The notes beneath the pieces are model-generated. The model searched no databases. It was not told the DNA's origin and saw nothing but the letters and a program-made list of their open reading frames with translations. From assembly GCF_900095205.1 (NCBI RefSeq), contig NZ_LT606951.1, forward strand, positions 1,488,001-1,552,000: DNA of 64,000 nucleotides, given 5' to 3'. The DNA comes from Polynucleobacter necessarius (GTDB taxonomy: Bacteria > Pseudomonadota > Gammaproteobacteria > Burkholderiales > Burkholderiaceae). Both the position numbers and the translations under genes were made by a program. Below are positions 43,769 through 55,955 of this stretch, piece by piece; the first letter of the stretch is position 1, and each line of letters opens with the position of its first letter.

Positions 43769-44431
43769 TCACCAAGGCAATGCTGGCAACACCGGCTTGA
43801 GACCGGCCTTCTGAATAGTAGGCACCGCTTTTGTCGAAGCTAAAAATCCAATTAAATGTTTAGATGCTTCTGAATTTGCAGAATTGCTTGTGATCCCAGC
43901 TGAAAATAAAACTGTCTTCTGTGCTTCTGGAGGTAGCTCACCAATAAAGTCTACTCCTGGTATGGGAAGCAACTCACTAACCTGCTGAAAGCCCAAATCC
44001 GCTTCTCGTCGCGCTTCGCATTCAGCAATGCGGATTTAAAGGCCACTCATTGTGCTGATATCTGGCTTGGGTGCGCCTGACTTCACTACAGCACCCATTA
44101 CAGAAGCCACCAAATCAACCCTAGTACCTGGCTGGACCGCCCCACTTTTAATAAACCCATCCAAAGCGGGAACAGCCAATATAAGAACATCAAACTTTTC
44201 ACCCCTGGCCAATCGAGATGGAATCGAGTCTGATGCCGCCCCCATCGAAGATCCGTAAGAAATCATCACTGTGTTTAGAGATTGTTTTTCGTACTCTGGA
44301 ACCAGCACCTTTAATGCCTCGGCAAAGGCGCCCGAAGTAATCACCTAAATTTCCGCTGCGGATGCTGTGCCAAAAAATAATAGGCTAGCGAAAAGTAATG
44401 GAATGACTCGTTTAATCTGCTGTAATCGCAT
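43769..44431 (-). pseudogene. ModA-like extracellular solute-binding protein, nonsense codon and internal deletion
   Basis: Starts at ATG 44431 with a signal peptide (VIPLLFASLLFFGTASAAEI). TAG at 44345-44347 (CAG expected) comes immediately after it. The following frame reads VITSGAFAEALKVLVPEYEK and ALARGEKFDV-like sequence (seen as RLARGEKFDVLILAV). Near 44030 a deletion of perhaps 50 residues and a frame change join LNAKR to ADLGFQQVSELLPIPGVDFIGELP. It ends at TGA 43769. The fold is that of molybdate-binding proteins, but members with this sequence type bind other ligands as well, so molybdate is only a possibility. Confidence 0.8.
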
Positions 44432-44455
44432 ATTGATACCTTAAATTGAACTTCA

Positions 44456-45185
44456 TTACAGCAGGGCTTTGATCTTTCTCGCAAAATCAAGCGCTGTTGG
44501 GTTATCCCCATGAATACATAATGTATCGGCCTGGACTTTGACGCCACTACCATCTAAGGCACAATCACTTCACCCTTTTGAGCCATTCGTAGCGCCTGAG
44601 CTGCAGCCTCTTCTTCATCCTCGATTAATACCTCAAACCTGAGTACGAGGCACCAAATATCCTTCTGAGGTGTATCGCCGATCTGCAAACACCTCCTGCC
44701 ATAGGGAAATGCCAATCTCATTTGAAGCCTTAACAAAACAACTGGAGGCTAATCCATGCAAAATAACGTCATCACCTAGATTCTTCACGGCCTGAGCAAT
44801 TGCGCGGGCCAAGTTCATATCTTTTGCTGCTTGGTTGTAAAACGCACCGTGCGGTTTTACATGGTGGAGCTTCCACCTTGTGCACGAATAAATGCTTGAA
44901 GAGCGCCCGCTTGATACAGGACAAAGTTATAAGCATCGTTAGGAGTAATGGCCATTTCCCTTCTACCAAATCCGACTAAATCTGGAAGACTAGGATGAAC
45001 GCCAATCAATACCTGATTTTGCAAGGCAGCTGCCACTAATTTTTTCATGCGCTCTAGGTCGCCAGCGTACCATCCACAAGCAATATTGGTAGAGTCAATT
45101 AGTCTAAGAGGGCGAGATCATTACCCATCTCCCAGATACCGAAGCCCTCGCCCATATCGCTATTTAGGTCAATTTTATGTTTCAT
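44456..45185 (-). pseudogene. pxpA: 5-oxoprolinase subunit A (LamB/YcsF family), multiply frameshifted
   Basis: PxpA works with PxpB and PxpC to hydrolyse 5-oxoproline to glutamate. The reading starts at ATG 45185 ([20 protein letters not shown]) and stops soon after at LALLD. Other frames then give STNIACGW, VLIGVHPSLPDLVGFGRREM, KPHGAFYNQAAKDMNLARAI, SEGYLVPRTQ and [23 protein letters not shown] is at 44456-44458. At least four shifts. Confidence 0.88.
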
Positions 45186-45215
45186 GATGCCGCCAAAAGA
45201 ATTGCCCTTACATTA

Positions 45216-46941
45216 TCAAATGTATTTTCTCTGCTCACGAAAATACGCTGTATTGATTTGATCAGCCTCTTCCAGAGTAATCGGCAAAAATTGAATTTTG
45301 TCGCCCGGATCTTAATTGTACCAATTTAGATCGCTCGGAACTGACCATCTCCATTAATCTGGGGTACCCGCCGGTAGTTTGATGCTCAGCCATCATCAAA
45401 ATAGGTTGGCCAGATGGGGGTAGCTGAACCGTACCAAACCAGATTCCTTGGGAGGCAATTCCCGTTATTGGACTTGATATTTTCAAATCACTTTCCAAAC
45501 ACATCCCCATACGATTACTTTGTGAAGATACAGTCCAAACAGTTTTCCATAAAGCATCTTGTTCATCCGCACTCAACACATTCAAATGAATACTCGGTAG
45601 CGCCTTAATAATTTCCAGCTTTTTCCCGGCAAGGCAGGTGAAGCAATTGACCACTTGGGAAAACGTATTTGCGCATCCTGCATTTTTTTGATGAATGGCT
45701 TGTAAATATCCTGTGCATGGGACAAATGCAACACATCCCCTTTTTGCAAGGCATTACCGCCAATGCCAGCACTAAGATGGGAACCTTTTCCGCCTAAAAT
45801 AAATTCGCTATCAATACCACCACTCAAAGCCAAAAATAGCCGATGCCCTTGCAGCATGGTTCCAAAAATTAGGGTTTCACCTTTACGAATAAATACAGGC
45901 CGATTACCTGGAATAGAGTTACTGCTCGCGTGCACCATACAACTTGCACCAACCCAAGCAACCCAAATATCTTCATGAAATAGTAATTTGGTTCCCGCAC
46001 CAGTGATTTCGAGTCCTGCTGCATCATCAGGATTGCCTAATAAAGCGTTTGCCATTCGTGCGCCCTCTTGATCCATTGGGCCGCCAGCACCCAAGGCTAA
46101 ATGCGCAAAACCATAACGTGGCAAACTTTGTATAGTGGTTTGTAAACTCGGAGAAATCACCTCGATAGAATGATTCGCTACACCTTTTTTTGATTTATTT
46201 TGCGCCCCTTTGTTTAATTTTTGCGCTTCAATTTTCCTAAACTCATCTAAATCAATTTCAATAAACTCAACGTATTCCGCAGCTCTCAACAGACTTGGAT
46301 CGGACTTGCGAGTATCAAATAACACATCGGGGCTTCGGCCAATAATGTTCCAGCCCCCGGAGTAGACTGAGGATAAATAGCTGTCTGCAATTCTGCGATG
46401 GCAACTGACCCTGCAGGCACAGCGATTCGCGGAGATTCCAAACGGGGTAACTTTAAGCTGGGATCTGATCCGCTGCAATATGAAAACCCTGGCATAAAGC
46501 CCAAAATATCTACTTGAATCTTTGAGTTTTTATGGCGATTAATAAACTCTCGTACAGTCAAATTACATTTTTCAGCGCTTGCCAATAAATCTGGGGCTAG
46601 TTCTGGATCATAGCAGACTCGAATACGATGAACTACCTCATTCTTAGCTTCTCGCTTTTTTCACTCAATAACTTTTTAAGCAATACCTCAATCTCTGCTT
46701 TAGCAGTGAGACGGGTATCCCGATAATTGGAGTCTAAAAATTTTAAGGCGACTAAGAGACTATCAATGCCTGGGATTAAATCCAAAAGCCATGCTGGTGA
46801 GAGCGAAAATAAAAGATCCGCTAATTGGTGAATCTTACTCAGGGGCTCTGGGTAGCCACGGAAATCAAGCAATACAGCAGAATCACCTAAATCGAGGATA
46901 TCAGCCTTGCTAGCAGCTTTCCTAGATCTCTTTAACTGCAT
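45216..46941 (-). pseudogene. pxpBC: Fused 5-oxoprolinase subunits B and C (KipI-KipA), frameshifted
   Basis: The PxpB part starts at ATG 46941 and shifts near 46660. It continues with VDILGFMPGFSYCSGSDP and SPRIAVPAGSVAIAELQTAI, then shifts again near 46360 into GGWNIIGRSPDVLFD. Without a stop, a 20-residue Lys/Asn-rich linker joins it to the PxpC domain: SIEVISPSLQTTIQSLPRYG, GGPMDQEGARMANALLGNP, FILGGKGSHLSAGIGG. PxpC shifts near 45630 and near 45300, the second inside LRSGDKIQFLPITLEEA, and ends at TGA 45216-45218. The B-C junction is in one continuous frame, so the fusion is probably ancestral and not caused by decay. Confidence 0.85.
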
Positions 46942-46946
46942 TGAGG

Positions 46947-48258
46947 CTACTTAATTTCTTTTTGCAAAAACTGATCTGGCAGCCATGTCACTAACTCTGG
47001 CCATATGGTAATCATCGCAACTGCCACCACCATCATGGCAAAGAAGGGTAAAGATACTTTGGCGATGTAATTGCTATCTTTACCAGTCATGCTCTGTAAG
47101 ACAAAAAGGTTAAATCCGACAGGGGGCGTTACTTCTGCAATCTCTACCAACAGAACTATGAAAATACCAAACCAAACTAAATCAAAGCCAGCTTGTTGCA
47201 CCATAGGTAAGACCGTCACCGTAGTTAAAGCAATCATCGAAATGCCATCTAAGGCAGTACCTAGCAAAATATAAATAATCGTTAAAACAAAAATGAGTGC
47301 CCATGGTAAAAGATGCATACTCTGCACCCACTCAGCCAAGCCTCTGGGAATACCTGTGTAGCTCATCACAATTGATAGAAATGAGGTTGCTCCCAGCACA
47401 AACTAATCATGGCAGTCAGACGGGTAGCAGAAAGCAAGCTCTGCCAAAAGTTAGACCAGGAAAGATTGCGCCCTACCGCAGCTAATACTAAGGAACCCAC
47501 AACACCATAAGCCGCTGCTTCTGTGGCTGTAGAGTATCCAGCCAACATCAACCAAGCAATAAAGATAATTAATGCGGTACAGGGCATTAATTGCCCAATG
47601 GAGTGAATGCGCTGTTGCCAAGAATATTTTTCTGCTGGAGGCGTTTTATCTGGGTTCAGCAAAGCCCACATAACGATGTAGCCAGAAAACAAACCCATCA
47701 AAATGGCGCCAGGTATAAATCCAGCTAAAAAGATTCGAATAATTGATTGATCAGCTACAACGGCATAAGACTACCATCGTGATTAAGGGCGAAATCAAGA
47801 TCCCTAAAGTGCCAGCACAAGACAAAAAGCCTAGAGTGATTTTTTCATCATAGCCACGCTTCGTAAGCTCGGGTAATGCAGACTTAGCAATAGTGGCACA
47901 GGTTGCCGCCGATGAACCAGATACAGAACCAAAAATACCGCAGCCCAAAATATTCACATGCATCAAGCGACCAGGTAACCAATTGAGCCACGGAGACAAT
48001 CCAGCAAACATCTGCTCGGAGAATTTGGTTCTAAAAAGGATCTCGCCCCATCCAGACAAATAAAGGCAGAGAAGCTAAGGTATATGACGAACTCGAATTC
48101 CACCAAACATTGGCTAAATTCATCATCGTGTCTTTATCTGAGAAAAAGGCTAAACCAAACCATGCGGTAATAGCTACGCCAACTGGAATCCAAACACCCA
48201 TCAAGAGCAAGAAGGACATCAAGACCAATAAAATCAGAGCAATTAATGTGATGCTCAC
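46947..48258 (-). pseudogene. dctM: TRAP transporter large permease (DctM), multiply frameshifted
   Basis: The 12-helix membrane subunit of a TRAP carboxylate transporter. GTG 48258 overlaps the dctQ stop. Four frames are needed: MSITLIALILLVLMSFLLLM (first helix), then FGSVSGSSAATCATIAKSAL with the family's conserved small-residue motif, then TATEAAAYGVVGSLVL, then AEVTPPVGFNLFVLQSMTGK to TAG 46947. Shifts fall near 48050, 47755 and 47400. Confidence 0.9.
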
Positions 48259-48809
48259 AAGCTCTCCCCAAAATCACCAACAGATAAACGATCTTCTGCC
48301 ATTTGTTGATAACGAGGTTTGCCGCCCTTAATTACACGAACTAATTCATCTACTACCGCTAAGAAAAAGATGAGACAACCTAATGCGGTGAAAATTTGTG
48401 GGATCCAGAGTGACACAATTATTTGCCCCTGAGAAACATCATTAAATTTCCAACTTTGATATACAAATAAAGAAAAGGCAGCTAAGGCATAAAGACAAAA
48501 AGCAGACATAACAGCTAGGCCAATAATCTCCAAGCGCTTCTTCCACGCATCATTCAATGTACCTAAAAAAATTTCAACACGAACAATGCCACCATGTTGA
48601 AATGTTTGGCCCAGTATTAAGAAAGCTGATGCCGCACATAGCCACGCAATCAGGTCATCAGCTCCACGCAGGTTAATACCAAATTCTCGTGACAGTGACA
48701 TTAACACCATCAAAATGCAGATACTGAGAATACATAAGGCCGCCAAAGCGGCGGCCCCTTGGATTAGACCATCTAAAAGATGGCCGTAATAACTTCGTGG
48801 TGCGTGCAT
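48255..48809 (-). CDS. dctQ: TRAP transporter small permease (DctQ)
   Basis: 184 residues, four hydrophobic segments, with RGADDLIAWLCAASAFLILG typical of DctQ. The only open gene of the TRAP/Pxp operon; it cannot work alone because dctP and dctM are broken. Between dctP (6 bases upstream) and dctM (overlap). Confidence 0.85.
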   Translation of the reverse strand: MHAPRSYYGHLLDGLIQGAAALAALCILSICILMVLMSLSREFGINLRGADDLIAWLCAASAFLILGQTFQHGGIVRVEIFLGTLNDAWKKRLEIIGLAVMSAFCLYALAAFSLFVYQSWKFNDVSQGQIIVSLWIPQIFTALGCLIFFLAVVDELVRVIKGGKPRYQQMAEDRLSVGDFGESL

Positions 48810-48814
48810 AAATC

Positions 48815-49767
48815 TTACTTTTTAAATTCTTCGATGATTTTTTGCCCTTCATCACCTGCACTGCGAATCCACTCGGCAACCATGATTCGACCAACCCTAT
48901 CCAAATCATTCTTCAACTGAGGGGATGGTTTTTGTACGACCATACCATTTTTAGCTAAAGTCTCGTTATATAGCTTAGTCTTTTCTTCTGAAATTTTGTA
49001 CCTCGCTTTTCAGCTTCAGCACAGGCTTTCAGCAATGCTGCTTGCGTTGGCTTATCCAATGCATCAAATGCTTTTTGATTCACCATCAAAACGTAGTAAT
49101 ACTTCAAACTTTCCCATACCTTGATATCCACACCAGTTGCACCAGAGGTCATCATGGAATTAATAGTACCTGCAGCCATGGCTTGAACTAAATCAGCCAC
49201 CTGGACCGTGACTGGTTGCGCAGCCACCAACTCGGCAATCTTGGATGCTGGGTTATATGCCCTCCACTTCAGACCCTTCATATCAGCGCCTGAATTAATA
49301 GGATTCTTAGAATAAAGACCTTGCGGCGGCCAAGGTACCGCATAAACTACCTTCAAACCTTGCTTTTGCAGAGCAGCCTCGGTGGCATTTTTGGAAAGCT
49401 TCCAGAGCTTTTCAGAATCTTTATAACTAGTCGCTAAAAATGGAATGGAATCCACCCCAAAAATCGGATTCTCATTTGCCAATACTGAGATCAGCACCTC
49501 ACCCATTTGAGCCTGTCCAGTTTGGACGCCACGCTTAATTCCATTTGCAGGAAATAATGAACCGTTTGGATGAACCACAATCTTTAACTTACCGCCAGTA
49601 GCTTTTTTAACGTCAACGGCTAACTGCTGGAGATTTTCAGTGTGAAAATTACTGACTGGATAAGCACTTGCTAAATCCCATTTTGTTTGAGCATTTACAC
49701 CTATAGAGGAAAAACCCAACAAGGCCACGATCCAAAATTTGGATTGACTCAATATCCAACGACTCAT
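48815..49767 (-). pseudogene. dctP: TRAP transporter substrate-binding protein (DctP), frameshifted at the C-terminus
   Basis: From ATG 49767 a signal peptide (ALLGFSSIGVNAQTKWDL) and the DctP fold are open for 270 residues, including the substrate-arginine region GLKWRAYNPASKIAELV and MMTSGATGVDIKVWESLKYY. A shift near 48995 (KRGTKFQKK) separates the C-terminal helix (SEEKTKLYNETLAKNGMVVQ) ending at TAA 48815. First gene of the operon. Confidence 0.88.
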
Positions 49768-49833
49768 TTATGTCTCCTAGTGAGAATTTTGAGAAACTGA
49801 TGAAACTATCAGCTGCTTCTATTTTTATTATTA

Positions 49834-50274
49834 CTAATATAACTGAGAAATTTGTTCGCGAACAGCATGCGGAAGGTCTAGTGCAACCTTTTGTCTCTGA
49901 CTCAATACAGAAGCAGGTGTTTGTTGGCTCCGAGTAGACCAGATAGATCCAGAAAAGAAAGCATCATCCTTGAATCTAGGAATGACATGCCAATGTATAT
50001 GCGGAACCATATTACCCAAAGCTGCGATATTAACTTTATGTGGATGCATTACATGACGTACAGCCTCTTCAACCGCAAATACCAAAGCCATTAAGTGCTC
50101 ACGCTCACTATAGGTGAGATCTGTCATCTCAGCGATGTGACGATTCCAGATAACGCGGCAAAACCCAGGCAAATCAGGGTCATTAACAAGGATGACGCGA
50201 CAATCATCGCCTCGCCAGATCAGTTGACCTTCTTCAGGAGTGAGTTCTTCTTTACAAAGTACGCAATTTGTCAT
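49834..50274 (-). CDS. HIT-family protein
   Basis: 146 residues from ATG 50274 (MTNCVLCKEELTPEEGQLIW), with a cysteine pair at the N-terminus and the histidine triad in MVPHIHWHVIPRF. Nucleotide hydrolase or transferase of unknown substrate. A longer start at 50304 is possible but less family-like. Open. Confidence 0.85.
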   Translation of the reverse strand: MTNCVLCKEELTPEEGQLIWRGDDCRVILVNDPDLPGFCRVIWNRHIAEMTDLTYSEREHLMALVFAVEEAVRHVMHPHKVNIAALGNMVPHIHWHVIPRFKDDAFFSGSIWSTRSQQTPASVLSQRQKVALDLPHAVREQISQLY

Positions 50275-50334
50275 GGGAAGAATGTAAACGAAAACGGCAC
50301 CCAAGTCACCCTTGTGGGGTAATTTAGGTACCGC

Positions 50335-50355
50335 GGCAGTATTGGTGCTACTGCC
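50335..50355. repeat. Inverted repeat between aceA and the HIT gene
   Basis: GGCAGTA (50335-50341) and TACTGCC (50349-50355) pair perfectly around 7 bases, just downstream of aceA. Could be a weak terminator; no T-run follows. Confidence 0.35.
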
Positions 50356-50379
50356 TTACTACGTACTACTTAGGGATTC

Positions 50380-51671
50380 TTAGTGGAACTGCTCTTCCTC
50401 AGTAGATCCAGTCAATGCTGTTACGGAAGACTTGCCGCCCTGGGTAACAGTAGTGACATCATCAAAGTAACCTGTACCAACTTCTTGCTGATGTGAAACG
50501 AATATGTAGCCGCGATCACGAGCTGCAAACCCTGGCTCTTGAACTTTCTCTACATAAGCAGTCATACCGCGCTGAGAGCAGTCTTGTGCCAAGTCGTGTA
50601 TATTGTACCACATAGAGTGGATACCAGCGAGAGTAATAAATTGATACTTGTAACCCATTGCACCCAACTCACGTTGGAATTTAGCAATCGTTACATCATC
50701 TAAGTTCTTCTTCCAGTTGAAAGATGGTGAGCAGTTGTAAGCCAACATCTTGCCTGGGAATTTCGCACGAATTGCTTCAGCAAATTGACGAGCAAATTCA
50801 AGATCAGGCATACCTGTTTCACACCAAACCATGTCCGCGTATATGCCAAGTCACGTGAGATCGCCTGATCCAAGTCTTTACGTGTTTTGTAGAAGCCTTC
50901 AGGTGTACGTTCGCCGGTCAAGAATGACTTGTCGTTCTCATCATAGTCAGATGTCAACAAGCCAGCAGCTTCAGCATCGGTACGAGCCAAGATGATTGTT
51001 GGCACACCCATTACGTCAGCAGCCAAACGAGCAACGATCAATTTTTGCACTGACTCACCGGTTGGTAACAACAACTTGCCACCTAAGTGTCCGCATTTCT
51101 TCACTGAAGACAATTGGTCTTCAAAGTGAACGCCAGCGGCGCCTTGCTTAATCAAAGCTTTAGCCAATTCAAAGGCATTCAATACACCACCGAAACCAGC
51201 CTCAGCATCAGCAACGATTGGAGCAAAATATTCGATATAACCAGGGTCACCTTTGTTGATACCTTTTGCGGTTTGGATTTCATCGGCACATTGGAGTGAG
51301 TTATTGATACGCTCAACCATCTTAGGCACTGAATCCACTGGATACAAAGATTGGTCAGGATACATCGCTGCATATGAGTTACCGTCAGCAGCAACTTGCT
51401 AACCTGACAAGTAAATTGCTTGAATACCAGCTTTAACTTGTTGCATAGCTTGACCACCAGTCAAAGCACCTAAACAGTTTACGTATGCTTCGTTGTTTAC
51501 CAAGCCCCAAAGACGCTCTGCGCCATGCTTAGCTAAAGTGTGCTCAATCTTCAATGAACCACGGAGGCGTACTACGTCCTCAGCTGTATAACCACGAGTA
51601 ATACCTTTCCAGCGTGGATTGGTATCCCAGTCTTTTTGTAGTGCTCCGATTTCTGCTTTGCAATCTGCCAT
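50380..51671 (-). pseudogene. aceA: Isocitrate lyase, nonsense codon and small deletion
   Basis: First enzyme of the glyoxylate shunt. ATG 51671 begins [23 protein letters not shown] at 51399-51401 replaces the tryptophan of YLSGWQVAADGN. The frame is otherwise continuous through [20 protein letters not shown] and the catalytic loop region [13 protein letters not shown]. Near 50850 LAYTRTWFG replaces LAYAPYADMVW; loss of about 7 bases explains it. The rest, with [14 protein letters not shown], is open to 50380. The C-terminus ends [10 protein letters not shown] as in typical AceA. Confidence 0.93.
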
Positions 51672-51952
51672 GTTTTTCTCCCTAAGTCAAACAAGTACTT
51701 CAAAATTTGAGGACCCTTAAGACCATTCAAGTCTTATGTCTTATATAAGAGTTTAGACAGTTCAAAAATTCAAGCAAGTAGAATTTGAGGTATTTTTAAA
51801 AATATTTAGTTATTTAAATTCAATAAGTTATGATTTATATTTTGTAATATGAAATGAATATCCGCTCTTTGGGATAAAAGTAGCATAGCCATATTGCACT
51901 GCATTTTACGCAGCGTAATGAGATTTCATATTATGGAATTATTAGATCTCTA
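51672..51952. other. AT-rich region upstream of aceA, probable aceA promoter
   Basis: No gene is seen in these 281 bases. Minus-strand TATAAG near 51737-51742, with a TTTTGA-like -35 about 16 bases upstream, is a possible aceA promoter. A short palindrome TTACGCTGCGTAA lies near 51908-51920, downstream of the MFS stop. Low confidence in each element. Confidence 0.35.
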
Positions 51953-53196
51953 TTAGGCTGTTTTAGGCGAAGTGTCGGCTGATACCTTAACCACGGTCGG
52001 AATGATCATTAGCTGGAATAGGACAATGCCAAAAAATAATGCTTTTGGAAGACCGGCATCCATAAAGAAACCAAACATGAATGGGCCCACCACTGCAGCA
52101 CCTAAATCAATGCCAGAATAAACAATTCCGTACACACGCCCTGCTACACCTTTAGGAGTTACTATCTTCACCAAAAGATCGCGAGAAGGCGCGACAACAC
52201 CACAACCAAAACCTAAACCTATAAATAAAATGGGGATCAAACTTACAGGTATGAATCCGGTTCCTAGCAATAAGCACATCACAATAGTGATAGTTAAGCA
52301 GGAAGACACGATACGTTCTGGTGCTTGCAATTTCGCAGCGAGATAACCGCCAAACAAAACGCCAGCAGCACTACCCAGAGCCAACAGAGTGATGTAATAA
52401 CTTCCCACATTCATTGGTACTTGATAAATATTAAATAATGCACTGAGTGCGAATGACTGTAGGCTTGAGGTAGACGCCATACTAAAGAAAAAGAAAACCC
52501 AGCACAACCATACGGCAGGTAACCTCAGAAATGCAAATGCACTCTCGGGGGTTACTCCAGGATTAGAGGCTTGTGCGCTGGCGTGGCTCTGCTCATGGCG
52601 CTCCTTGACGTTATCTAAGAGGTATTTTTTATTAAGCCAAAGAATAATTAGGCTGCAAGATTCCAGTAAAGCTGCAGATAAGAATGCAATACGCCAATCA
52701 GACAATTGAGCAATCGCAACCATGAAGGCTAGTGCTGCTGCCCACCCTAAATATCCCGTTACCCCATGCATTGAATAAGCATATGGAAGATTGGGTGGCG
52801 ACACCTTGTAATTAATCAACGTGTAATCGACTGGATGGAAAATTCCATTACCGCAACCAGCAATCACTGCCCCCAGGATCAACATGGCATATCCGTTGCT
52901 TTGTGAATAAATCAGGGCGGCAAGAATCAACATTCCTATACCGCCAAACAATACTGGTCTTGCTCCAATGCGATCAACTAAGAAACCAGATGTAGTAGGC
53001 TTGAGCGACGCATGAGATGACAAAGAATACTGACATGAGCAAACCCAAGCTCTGCATAACTCAACGCAAACGCATCCTTCAACCATGGGAACATGGGAGG
53101 GAGAATTAAATGAAAGAAATGAGAGCTGCCGTGAGCCAGACTAATGAGGCCAATAACCCGGACATCACTGGCACGCCTACTAAGCGCAACAGTCAT
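51953..53196 (-). pseudogene. MFS transporter, N-terminally frameshifted
   Basis: From ATG 53196 the first helix region is open (LISLAHGSSHFFHLILPPMF, FPWLKDAFALSYAELGF). The frame is lost near 53040 and recovered near 52985 (TSGFLVDRIGARPVLFGGIG). The remaining 10 or so hydrophobic segments are open to TAG 51953, with HPVDYTLINYKV and the GCGVVAPSRDLLVKIVTPKG loop. It resembles fosmidomycin-resistance-like MFS proteins; substrate unknown. Confidence 0.85.
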
Positions 53197-53248
53197 GTAC
53201 CGAGTTTACTGGGGCAGGAATATTCCTGCTGAACTACTTAAAGGGGAA

Positions 53249-55852
53249 TTAATGAACCTGGCGAGTAAAACTAAAGTCGCCTGACTTATCTACATCTACT
53301 GGCACCACGTCCTTAGGTCCAAACTTGCCTTCCAAAATCATCTTGGAAACAGGGTTCTCGATATGCTGCTGAATAGCCCTCTTCAACGGCCTTGCCCCAA
53401 AAACTGGATCAAAACCTACTTCAGCAATCTTATTCAGGGCTGCATCACTGACCTCAAGCTGCATATCGACTTTCGCCAAGCGATCGGACAAGTTCTTCAG
53501 CAAGATTTTTGCAATATTCGCGATATTCCCTTTATCCAAACCATGGAACACTACGATTTCGTCAATACGATTGAGGAATTCAGGGCGGAAATGGTTCTTT
53601 AATTCTTCAAATACAGCTTCCTTAATCTCGGCCTGCTTCTTATCAGCCATGGACTGAATCAAATGTGAACCGATATTACTGGTCATAACAATGACTGTAT
53701 TTTTAAAGTCCACAGTACGACCCTGACCATCAGTTAAGCGACCATCATCAAGCACCTGCAAGAACACATTAAATACATCTGGGTGCGCTTTTTCGATTTC
53801 ATCAAACAAAATAACGCTGTATGGATGGCGACGAACTTGCTCAGTTAAGTAACCACCCTCTTCATAGCCAACATAGCCTGGAGGCGCGCCGATTAAGCGG
53901 GCAACGCTATGCTTTTCCATAAACTCACTCATATCAATACGAATGAGATGGTCTTCGCTATCAAACAAGAAACCAGCCAACGCTTTGCATAGCTCAGTTT
54001 TACCAACACCTGTAGGTCCAAGGAATAAGAATGATCCATAAGGACGATTCTCTTCAGCCAAGCCCGCACGGGAACGACGGATAGCATCAGACACGACACG
54101 GATAGCCTCTTCTTGGCCAACCACACGCTTATGCAACAACTCTTCCATCTTCAGTAATTTGTCACGTTCGCCTTGCATCATCTTGGATACTGGAATACCA
54201 GTTGCACGAGAAACGACTTCAGCAATTTCTTCTGCGCCAACTTGAGTACGTAATAATTTATTTTTGACTACGCCATCTTTATCGCCTTTGGCTTCAGCAG
54301 CAGCGGCAGACTTCAGTTTTGCCTCAAGCTCAGGCAATTTACCATATTGCAACTCAGCTACTTTTTCAAGCTTGCCTTCGCGTTGTAACTTGGCAATCTC
54401 TGCACGTACTTTCTCGATCTCTTCTTTTAGATTGGCGACACCAAGCACGGCACCCTTCTCCGCTTTCCAGATCTCCTCTAAGTCCGCATACTCTGCACCA
54501 AGACGCTTAATCTCTTCTTCAATCAGACCTAGGCGCTTTTGTGAGGCTTCATCTTTTTCCTTCTTCACTGCTTCGCGTTCAATCTTCAATTGAATCAGGC
54601 GACGCTCTAATTTGTCCATTACTTCCGGCTTGGAATCAATTTCCATTCGAATACGTGAACCAGCCTCATCTATGAGGTCAATCGCCTTATCCGGCAAGAA
54701 ACGATCTGTAATGTAGCGATGTGACAACTCAGCCGCAGCAACGATCGCAGGATCAGTGATTTCAATACCGTGGTGAAGTTCATAACGCTCTTGCAAACCA
54801 CGCAAGATCGCAATAGTTGCCTCAACGCTAGGCTCTTCAACCATCACCTTTTGGAAACGGCGCTCAAGTGCTGGATCTTTTTCAATGTACTTACGGTATT
54901 CATCAAGCGTAGTAGCTCCGATGCAATGCAATTCACCACGAGCCAATGCAGGCTTAAGCATATTGCCAGCGTCCATTGCGCCATCACCTTTACCAGCGCC
55001 TACCATCGTATGAATCTCATCAATAAAGATAATCGTTTGACCTTCATCTTTAGTGACATCACTCAATACCGCTTTTAGGCGCTCTTCAAACTCGCCGCGA
55101 TACTTAGCGCCAGCCAATAGCAAAGCCATATCCAACACCAAGACACATTTATTTTTAAGCGTTTCAGGCACTTCACCATTGACGATGCGCTGTGCCAAAC
55201 CCTCAACAATGGCAGTCTTACCTACGCCTGGCTCACCAATCAGTACGGGATTATTTTTACCGCGACGTTGCAATATTTGAATGGTGCGACGAATCTCATC
55301 ATCACGACCAATCACTGGATCTAACTTCCCTGCGCGTGCGTGTTCTGTTAGATCGACGGTGTATTTCTTCAAGGCTTCACGTTGGCCTTCAGCATCTGCA
55401 CTATTCACTGATTCTCCTCCGCGGACTAAGTCGATAGCCGCTTCTAATGATTTACGATTTAACCCATTCTCACGTGCAACCTTGCCAAGCTCGCCTTTGT
55501 CTTCAGCCACTACTAGCAAAAACAACTCACCAGCAATAAATTGATCGTTGCGCTTATTCGCTTCTTTTTCAGATAAGTTCAGCCAGTTACTCAGATCGCG
55601 ACCAACTTGTACTTCGCCACTGGTTCCTTGAACTTCAGGAAAATTACCAATGAATTTCTCTACGCCTTTTTCAAGACCGGTCACATTGACACCCGCACGG
55701 GTTAATAAACTCTTTGCGCCACCATCCGAATCACGCAACATTGCCAACAACACGTGAGCAGGTTCAATATATTGATTATCTTTAGCCAAAGCGATGCTTT
55801 GGGCCTCGCTTAAAGCCTCTTGAAATTTGGTTGTTAATTTATCTATTCTCAT
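53249..55852 (-). CDS. clpB: ATP-dependent disaggregase ClpB
   Basis: 867 residues, normal length. The N-domain repeat is followed by the first AAA+ module (Walker [16 protein letters not shown]), the middle coiled-coil domain around residues 410-530, the second AAA+ module ([15 protein letters not shown]) and sensor motifs ([16 protein letters not shown]). It rescues aggregated proteins with DnaK. No lesion across 2.6 kb, the strongest internal control against random base-calling error. Confidence 0.98.
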   Translation of the reverse strand: MRIDKLTTKFQEALSEAQSIALAKDNQYIEPAHVLLAMLRDSDGGAKSLLTRAGVNVTGLEKGVEKFIGNFPEVQGTSGEVQVGRDLSNWLNLSEKEANKRNDQFIAGELFLLVVAEDKGELGKVARENGLNRKSLEAAIDLVRGGESVNSADAEGQREALKKYTVDLTEHARAGKLDPVIGRDDEIRRTIQILQRRGKNNPVLIGEPGVGKTAIVEGLAQRIVNGEVPETLKNKCVLVLDMALLLAGAKYRGEFEERLKAVLSDVTKDEGQTIIFIDEIHTMVGAGKGDGAMDAGNMLKPALARGELHCIGATTLDEYRKYIEKDPALERRFQKVMVEEPSVEATIAILRGLQERYELHHGIEITDPAIVAAAELSHRYITDRFLPDKAIDLIDEAGSRIRMEIDSKPEVMDKLERRLIQLKIEREAVKKEKDEASQKRLGLIEEEIKRLGAEYADLEEIWKAEKGAVLGVANLKEEIEKVRAEIAKLQREGKLEKVAELQYGKLPELEAKLKSAAAAEAKGDKDGVVKNKLLRTQVGAEEIAEVVSRATGIPVSKMMQGERDKLLKMEELLHKRVVGQEEAIRVVSDAIRRSRAGLAEENRPYGSFLFLGPTGVGKTELCKALAGFLFDSEDHLIRIDMSEFMEKHSVARLIGAPPGYVGYEEGGYLTEQVRRHPYSVILFDEIEKAHPDVFNVFLQVLDDGRLTDGQGRTVDFKNTVIVMTSNIGSHLIQSMADKKQAEIKEAVFEELKNHFRPEFLNRIDEIVVFHGLDKGNIANIAKILLKNLSDRLAKVDMQLEVSDAALNKIAEVGFDPVFGARPLKRAIQQHIENPVSKMILEGKFGPKDVVPVDVDKSGDFSFTRQVH

Positions 55853-55955
55853 TTTTATATTCCATCAACTCCATATATATCTATCTGTAGAATATAAGGG
55901 CAATCTTGCTAATTTCAAGGGTTTTAACGCCCTTTTTACCAGAATTTGACCCAAT

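Noticed and set aside
51908..51920. TTACGCTGCGTAA palindrome as a defined operator
   Set aside because: Symmetric, but it lies just after the MFS stop and far from the aceA start; no regulator family could be matched.
54264..54593. 109-codon plus-strand open frame inside clpB
   Set aside because: Antisense shadow of the ClpB middle domain; Ser/Phe/Ala-rich composition typical of reverse-strand reading of coiled-coil codons.
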